From Rhodococcus aetherivorans (GTDB lineage: Bacteria > Actinomycetota > Actinomycetes > Mycobacteriales > Mycobacteriaceae): 64,000 bases of DNA. The stretch covers positions 1 through 64,000 of the forward strand of contig NZ_JAALEG010000013.1 of NCBI RefSeq assembly GCF_011058165.1, written 5' to 3'. A program made the translations under genes and the position numbers. Below, one piece after another: positions 58,346-64,000 of this stretch; position 1 is the first letter of the stretch; each line of letters starts with the position of its first letter. The notes under the pieces were generated by a model. That model ran no database searches. It was given only the letters and a program-made list of their open reading frames with translations, and was not told the DNA's origin.

Positions 58346-59185
58346 TTACGGCCGGTCGCCGATCCGGGCGAGGATCGCCTTCGCCAGCGCGTCCGGTGCC
58401 TCCTCCGGCACCCAGTGGCTGACGTCGTCGAGGACGACGAATTCGTAAGGCGCGTCGACGAACTCGCCGCAGCGCTCCGCGCCCACCCGGCCGAGGGCCG
58501 AATCCTCGGTGCTCCACACGTAGGTGGTGGGCACCCGCACCGGTGCCAGCTCGGAGAGCTCCCGGGTCATCGCGCGGTACCAGTTGAGCGCGGCGGTCAG
58601 GGCGCCGGGCTCGGACAGCACGCGCACGTATTCGTCGATCGACTCGGGGCTCACCCGGTCGCCGTACATCGCGCGCAGGCGACGGGCGTCGTCCTCGAGC
58701 AGGACGTGCTCGGCCTTTCCCTCCTGCCGGAGCAGCTTGATGTAGGCGGCGCGGGCCTGCTGATCGGCGTCCTCGCGCAGGGCCCAGCCGTAGGCCGCGA
58801 GGTGCGGCACGGACACCGCGGTCAGGGTGCTGATGCGCTCGGGGTGCCGCGCCGCGACCTGCCAGGCCACGGCGGCGCCCCAGTCGTGCCCCACCAGGTG
58901 GGCCTGCCCGAGGCCGGTCGCGTCGAGCAGCCCGATCACGTCACCGACCAGCAGGTCGACGGTGTATGCCGACACGCCGTCCGGGCGGGCGCCGGGGGAG
59001 TACCCCCGTTGGTCCGGCATCAGCACTCGCAGACCCGCCTCCGCGAGCTGCGGCGCCACGGCCTCCCAGCTGCGGGCGGTCTCCGGGAATCCGTGCAGCA
59101 GCACGAGGGGCGTGCCGTCGGCGGGACCGGTGACGTGAACGTCGAAGGTGAGGTCTCCGAGGGTGACGTGAGTGGTCTCGAACAT
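58346..59185 (-). CDS. Alpha/beta hydrolase, epoxide hydrolase/haloacetate dehalogenase-like
   Basis: 279 residues. LVLLHGFPETARSWEAVAPQLAEAGLRVLMPDQRGYSPGARP and nucleophile elbow LVGHDWGAAVAW with Asp, the epoxide hydrolase/dehalogenase nucleophile; histidine in VLDDVSHWVPEEAPD. The ATG at 59185 gives the conserved N-terminus. Lies upstream of the SGNH lipoprotein gene on the same strand (22-bp gap) and may share its transcript. Substrate unknown. Confidence 0.9.
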   Translation of the reverse strand: MFETTHVTLGDLTFDVHVTGPADGTPLVLLHGFPETARSWEAVAPQLAEAGLRVLMPDQRGYSPGARPDGVSAYTVDLLVGDVIGLLDATGLGQAHLVGHDWGAAVAWQVAARHPERISTLTAVSVPHLAAYGWALREDADQQARAAYIKLLRQEGKAEHVLLEDDARRLRAMYGDRVSPESIDEYVRVLSEPGALTAALNWYRAMTRELSELAPVRVPTTYVWSTEDSALGRVGAERCGEFVDAPYEFVVLDDVSHWVPEEAPDALAKAILARIGDRP

Positions 59186-59208
59186 GGCGCCCACCGTACG
59201 GGTTGCCG

Positions 59209-59850
59209 TTAGCGGTGGGAAGGTTTCCACGCGCCCATGCCGAGAACGATGAGACGCATCTGCTTTTCGGCGCGGGCGAGGACCTCGGCCTCCGCCGGCC
59301 CGCCGGGCCGGTCCACGTCGAGCAGTTCGAGCACCACCTCGAGCATGGCGGTCACCAGCAGGTCGGCCGCCATCTCCAGGTCGTCGACGTCCCAGTCCGC
59401 CATTCCGGGCATGCGGGAGAGATCGACGGAGAGTTCGCCCGTGATCAGCCGCAACTCGACGGTGACGGTGCGCGCGACGGCCGGCTGGCCGCCGTAGCGC
59501 TCCCGGGCCAGGAATCGGAACGCCTGTTCGTGGGCGCGGACCTGCCGCACCAGGGCCTCGAGCGACGCCCGCGCCGAGGACGGGCCGCGCGTGCGCCGGG
59601 CCTCGCGCAGCAGCGTGCGGAGCATGCGCATGGTGTCGGCGGCGAGGGCGACGCCGAGTTCCTCCATCGAGCCGAAGTGGCGGTAGAACGCCGTGGGCAC
59701 GATCCCGGCTCGGCGGGCCACCTCGCGCAGGCTCACCGTCGCGAAGCTGCGATCGGCGGAGAGTTCGAGCGCCGCGTCGAGCAGGGCCTGGCGGGTGCGC
59801 TCCTTGCGCGCAGCTCGCGTCGCGGGTTCGGGAACGGGGGCTGCGGACAC
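59209..59850 (-). CDS. TetR regulator of the adjacent desaturase operon
   Basis: 213 residues. HTH in ALELSADRSFATVSLREVARRAGIVPTAFYRHFGSMEELG; the C-terminal helical domain (FRFLARERYGGQPAVARTV) resembles DesT-type sensors of acyl-CoA. GTG 59850 is preferred; an ATG 60 nt upstream would add unconserved residues. Divergent from the reductase-desaturase operon, with a perfect 22-bp palindrome in between. It is inferred to control membrane fatty acid unsaturation. Confidence 0.9.
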   Translation of the reverse strand: MSAAPVPEPATRAARKERTRQALLDAALELSADRSFATVSLREVARRAGIVPTAFYRHFGSMEELGVALAADTMRMLRTLLREARRTRGPSSARASLEALVRQVRAHEQAFRFLARERYGGQPAVARTVTVELRLITGELSVDLSRMPGMADWDVDDLEMAADLLVTAMLEVVLELLDVDRPGGPAEAEVLARAEKQMRLIVLGMGAWKPSHR

Positions 59851-59952
59851 GGCTCCGAGTCTAGGCAGTGCGACGCGGCGGCGGTCGGGGACCGTGGTGA
59901 CGGCCGCCACAACAACGTTGACAGCCCACCGGGCGACCCTGGCACACTGAAC

Positions 59953-59974
59953 TCAGTGCACATTTGTGCACTGA
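59953..59974. promoter_or_regulatory. Perfect palindrome in the desaturase promoter
   Basis: Arms TCAGTGCACA (59953-59962) and TGTGCACTGA (59965-59974) with spacer TT, 31 bp before the reductase ATG. A TTGACA -35-like sequence lies upstream at 59918-59923. The best palindrome in the window and a strong candidate for the adjacent TetR regulator. Confidence 0.8.
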
Positions 59975-60005
59975 CTTTGGATTCTCGCTCGAGAGGAGCG
60001 ACGCC

Positions 60006-61118
60006 ATGACCCTGCTTCACCGCGCCCGACGCGGGCCGGGGCCGTCGATCGGACGCAAAGCCCTGATCAAGGCGCTGCATGTACTCTCCGCGCCGCACCA
60101 CCCGGATCGGTACCTCGAACTGGCCGATCCGCTCCTGGCCGTGCAGCACACGCGCGCCCGGATCACGAACGTTGACCGAAATGTCCCGGGTGCGGTGACG
60201 CTCGAGCTGCGCCCGGGCCGGCCCCTGGAGTTCCGGGCCGGTCAGCACCTGCAACTCGGCGTGGTGGTGGACGGCGTGCGGCACAGCCGCAGCTACTCGC
60301 CGGTGAGTTCCCAGCATCGAGCCGACGGGCGCATCCAGCTCACGGTCGGGGTGCGACCGGACGGCGTCGTCTCGCGGCACCTGCACGAGCACGCCACCGC
60401 GGGCGACGTGGTCGACCTCGCGGCGGCCACCGGCGAGTTCTGTCTCCCGGCGGAGCGGCCGGAGCGGCTGGTGCTCGTCAGCGGCGGCAGCGGCATCACT
60501 CCGGTGCTGTCGATGCTGCGCACCCTCGCCGACGAGGGCCACTCCGGAACCGTCGCGTTCCTGCACTACGCGCCCACCGCCGCGCACGTGCCGCACCGCG
60601 ACGCGATCGAGTCCCTGGCCGGCGCCCACGCCGGCGTCGACGTGGCCTTCGCCTACACCCGGGCGGACGACGGTGCGTTGCGTGGCCGCTTCGACCGGAG
60701 TCATCTCGAGCGGGTCGCCCCGTGGTTCGCCGGCGCACCCGCCTACGTCTGCGGCCCGGCCGGGCTCGTCGACAGCGTGCGGGAGGTCTACGGCGACGCC
60801 GGCGCCGCGCACCTGCTGCGCACCGAGCAGTTCACCCCGCCCGTCGTCGTCCGCGACGACGACGCGAGCGGCACCGTCACCTTCGCCGCGTCCGGGGTCC
60901 GCGCCGAGAACAGCGGCGTCACCGCCCTCGAACAGGCCGAGGCGGCCGGGCTCACCCCGCAGCACGGGTGCCGCATGGGAATCTGCCACTCCTGCACCGT
61001 GACCCGGCTGTCCGGCGGCACCCGCGACGTGCGCACCGGCGAGATCGACGACGAGCCCGGCGCCGAGGTGCAGATCTGCGTGAACGTCCCCGTCGGCGAC
61101 GCGGCCTTCGACCTCTGA
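60006..61118 (+). CDS. Ferredoxin-NADP reductase-like oxidoreductase (Rv3230c type)
   Basis: 370 residues. FAD domain (SRSYSPVSSQ), NAD(P) domain (LVLVSGGSGITPVLSMLRTL) and a C-terminal 2Fe-2S ferredoxin domain with cysteines GCRMGICHSC and ICVN. It passes electrons from NADPH to an acyl desaturase; the pair corresponds to Rv3230c-DesA3 in M. tuberculosis. ATG 60006 follows GAGAGGAG at 6 nt. The desaturase gene starts 26 bp downstream. Confidence 0.93.
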   Translation: MTLLHRARRGPGPSIGRKALIKALHVLSAPHHPDRYLELADPLLAVQHTRARITNVDRNVPGAVTLELRPGRPLEFRAGQHLQLGVVVDGVRHSRSYSPVSSQHRADGRIQLTVGVRPDGVVSRHLHEHATAGDVVDLAAATGEFCLPAERPERLVLVSGGSGITPVLSMLRTLADEGHSGTVAFLHYAPTAAHVPHRDAIESLAGAHAGVDVAFAYTRADDGALRGRFDRSHLERVAPWFAGAPAYVCGPAGLVDSVREVYGDAGAAHLLRTEQFTPPVVVRDDDASGTVTFAASGVRAENSGVTALEQAEAAGLTPQHGCRMGICHSCTVTRLSGGTRDVRTGEIDDEPGAEVQICVNVPVGDAAFDL

Positions 61119-61144
61119 CCCACTCGAAACAATTGGAGGACACC

Positions 61145-62350
61145 ATGTTCGGTTTGTCCATCCCCCTGTCCCTTCCGCTGCCGGCGTTCCTGTCCGGCCG
61201 TCGCGATCCCGACCCGTCGCCGGTCGTGCTGCGCCGCGAGCAGGTCGAGGAGATCGGCCGCGAACTTGACGCCCTGCGCGAGCGCACCGTCGCCTCGCTC
61301 GGCGCGGCCGACCGCGAGTACATCTACCGCATCGTCGGGGCGCAGCGGCGCTTCGAGATCGCCGGTCGTGCCCTGTTGTTCGTGGGCTTCCTGCCGCCGG
61401 CATGGGTGGCGGGCGTGGCCACGCTGAGCGTGTCGAAGATCCTCGACAACATGGAGATCGGCCACAATGTGATGCACGGCCAGTACGACTGGATGCGCGA
61501 GCCGGAACTGAACTCCCGCAACTTCGAGTGGGACACCGTATGTCCCGCCGACCAGTGGCGGCACTCGCACAACTACCTGCACCACACCTACACCAACATC
61601 CTCGGGATGGATCGCGACGTCGGCTACGGCATCCTGCGGATGGATCCGGCGCAGCGCTGGCACCCCTACTACCTCGGCAATCCCGTCTACGCGACGGGGC
61701 TGATGCTGCTGTTCGAGTGGGGTGTGATGCTGCACGACGCCGAGGTCGAGAACGTCGTCGCCGGCAAACGCAGCTGGCGCGACGTGATCCCGCTCGCCCG
61801 GGGGTGGTGGCGTAAGGCGCGCGGGCAGGTGGTCAAGGACTACGTCGCGTTCCCGCTGCTGTCCGGGCCGATGTTCGTGCCGACGCTGCTCGGCAACGCG
61901 GCCGCCAACCTGGTCCGCAACGTGTGGGCGTTCTCCATCATCTTCTGCGGGCACTTCCCGTCCGGGGTGCAGTCCTTCACCGAGGAGGAGACCGCGCACG
62001 AGACCCGCGGCGAGTGGTACGTCCGTCAGCTGCTCGGCAGCGCGAACATCACCGGCACGCCGCTGTTCCACATCATGTCGGGCAATCTCTCGCACCAGAT
62101 CGAGCACCACCTGTTCCCGGATCTTCCGGCGCACCGGTACCCGCAGCTGGCGCCGGAGGTGCGGGAACTGTGCGAACGCTACGGGCTGCCCTACAACACC
62201 GGGGGCCTGCTCGCCCAGGTCGGCTCGGTGTGGCGCAAGATCGTGAAGCTGGCCCTGCCGCCGAGCTGGGTCTCCGAGGAGCCCACGACGTCGGTGCTCA
62301 TCGAGCGCGGCGTGCCGGTCGCGGGTACCCTCGCCCACGACAGCGCCTGA
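61145..62350 (+). CDS. desA3: Membrane acyl-CoA (stearoyl-CoA type) desaturase
   Basis: 401 residues. Integral-membrane desaturase with the three histidine boxes: GHNVMHGQ, HSHNYLHHTY and HQIEHHLFP, which bind two irons. Several membrane helices precede and separate the boxes. It introduces a double bond into acyl chains using the adjacent reductase. ATG 61145 follows TGGAGGA at 6 nt. The symbol is by similarity to DesA3; chain specificity is unknown. Confidence 0.92.
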   Translation: MFGLSIPLSLPLPAFLSGRRDPDPSPVVLRREQVEEIGRELDALRERTVASLGAADREYIYRIVGAQRRFEIAGRALLFVGFLPPAWVAGVATLSVSKILDNMEIGHNVMHGQYDWMREPELNSRNFEWDTVCPADQWRHSHNYLHHTYTNILGMDRDVGYGILRMDPAQRWHPYYLGNPVYATGLMLLFEWGVMLHDAEVENVVAGKRSWRDVIPLARGWWRKARGQVVKDYVAFPLLSGPMFVPTLLGNAAANLVRNVWAFSIIFCGHFPSGVQSFTEEETAHETRGEWYVRQLLGSANITGTPLFHIMSGNLSHQIEHHLFPDLPAHRYPQLAPEVRELCERYGLPYNTGGLLAQVGSVWRKIVKLALPPSWVSEEPTTSVLIERGVPVAGTLAHDSA

Positions 62351-62363
62351 AGGGGGCACCGCC

Positions 62364-62591
62364 ATGGTGGGTAGGTTCGAACGCAACAAGGACACGCTCC
62401 AGGAACTGACCGAGTCCGCGGCGACGCACGTCGGCAACATCGCCGGCATCATCACCGGCGCGGTCCGCGAGGTCACCCGGGAGGTCGGGGACTGGATCAG
62501 CGACGGCATCGAGATGCGGGAGGCCGCCCGCAAGGCGAGCGCCGACGACGCGCGCGTCGCAGAGCCGCCGTCCGAGCCGTCCGGCGGGTAG
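62364..62591 (+). CDS. Small helical protein in the desaturase operon
   Basis: 75 residues, no known domain. NKDTLQELTESAATHVGNIAGIITGAVREVTREVGDWISDGIEM is one long amphipathic helix with a hydrophobic centre (VGNIAGIITGAV), followed by a disordered Ala/Pro tail. A membrane-surface or coiled-coil accessory protein is possible. ATG starts 13 bp after the desaturase stop with AGGGGG before it, so it is probably co-translated. No function is assigned. Confidence 0.72.
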   Translation: MVGRFERNKDTLQELTESAATHVGNIAGIITGAVREVTREVGDWISDGIEMREAARKASADDARVAEPPSEPSGG

Positions 62592-62627
62592 GCGAAGAAC
62601 GCCGGGTAGCTGAAGAACACACAGACA

Positions 62628-62666
62628 GCGCGGGGCGGGCACCGGGATCCGGTGCCCGCCCCGCGC
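62628..62666. terminator. 18-bp hairpin between the desaturase operon and gdhA
   Basis: Perfect arms 62628-62645 and 62649-62666 with a 3-nt loop, between convergent units. There is no T-run, but the stem is very stable and suits termination from both sides. Confidence 0.8.
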
Positions 62667-62684
62667 CGTCGGCGTGTGTTCGGA

Positions 62685-64000
<1,316 letters not shown>

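Overview
The window is high-GC actinobacterial chromosome, most likely Rhodococcus or a close mycolic-acid-producing relative. The reasons are a 3,084-residue type I fatty acid synthase coupled to acpS, a mycolate reductase (CmrA) homologue, the GlgE glucan pathway, two mycobacterial-type L,D-transpeptidases, a mycofactocin-dependent dehydrogenase and frequent GTG starts. As remembered from M. tuberculosis H37Rv, 1-25.2 kb follows the order Rv1323-Rv1343c, and 26.3-51.8 kb follows Rv2524c-Rv2509 with accessory insertions. Accessory lipid and regulator genes follow to 62.6 kb, and the window ends inside gdhA.

Region 1 (1-10.2 kb): thiolase tail, DUF3817 protein, thioredoxin-TPR protein, secreted zinc metallopeptidase, and the glycogen/alpha-glucan genes glgE-glgB divergent from glgP. 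Region 2 (10.2-14.8 kb) is an accessory island inside the conserved order. It holds a TetR regulator and alpha/beta hydrolase sharing a double operator, an HPP membrane protein, an anti-sigma-type ATPase with a stress-type promoter, a tandem-repeat and hairpin block, two small unnamed ORFs, a GAF-ANTAR regulator with a CRP-like site, and a cold-shock protein. Region 3 (14.9-25.4 kb): dinG-pncA-pncB divergent from clpS-DUF2017-P1 peptidase, a small zinc-ribbon protein, rhomboid protease, a cAMP-phosphodiesterase-like MBL protein, rph-rdgB, a DUF3817/LprD-like pair and tRNA-Leu. The mec-cysO-cysM cluster and murI expected here in the mycobacterial order are missing.

Region 4 (25.4-37.9 kb): a lone HNH endonuclease at the junction of the two synteny blocks, a 400-bp fas upstream region dense in candidate operators, fas-acpS, a TetR regulator and a cyclopropane/mycolic acid methyltransferase. 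Region 5 (38-51.8 kb): M20 peptidase, bcp, DUF3618 protein, L,D-transpeptidase, dienelactone hydrolase, mycofactocin SDR divergent from a TetR-hemerythrin-SRPBCC operon, tRNA-Lys, LdtB-type transpeptidase, SBP56/methanethiol oxidase, tRNA-His, orn, a HerA-like ATPase and cmrA. Region 6 (51.8-64 kb): fadH under a PadR repressor with a perfect palindrome, MFS transporter, acyl-CoA thioesterase divergent from TetR, SGNH lipoprotein, alpha/beta hydrolase, TetR divergent from a ferredoxin-reductase/acyl desaturase/small-protein operon with a perfect 22-bp palindrome, and gdhA cut by the window end.

The dominant theme from 26 to 62 kb is making, modifying and degrading fatty acyl chains and building the envelope. 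Several sets are each paired with a local TetR or PadR regulator and a visible inverted-repeat operator. Same-strand GTGA 4-nt stop/start overlaps join five gene pairs. No prophage, insertion sequence, CRISPR array or complete mobile element was seen.
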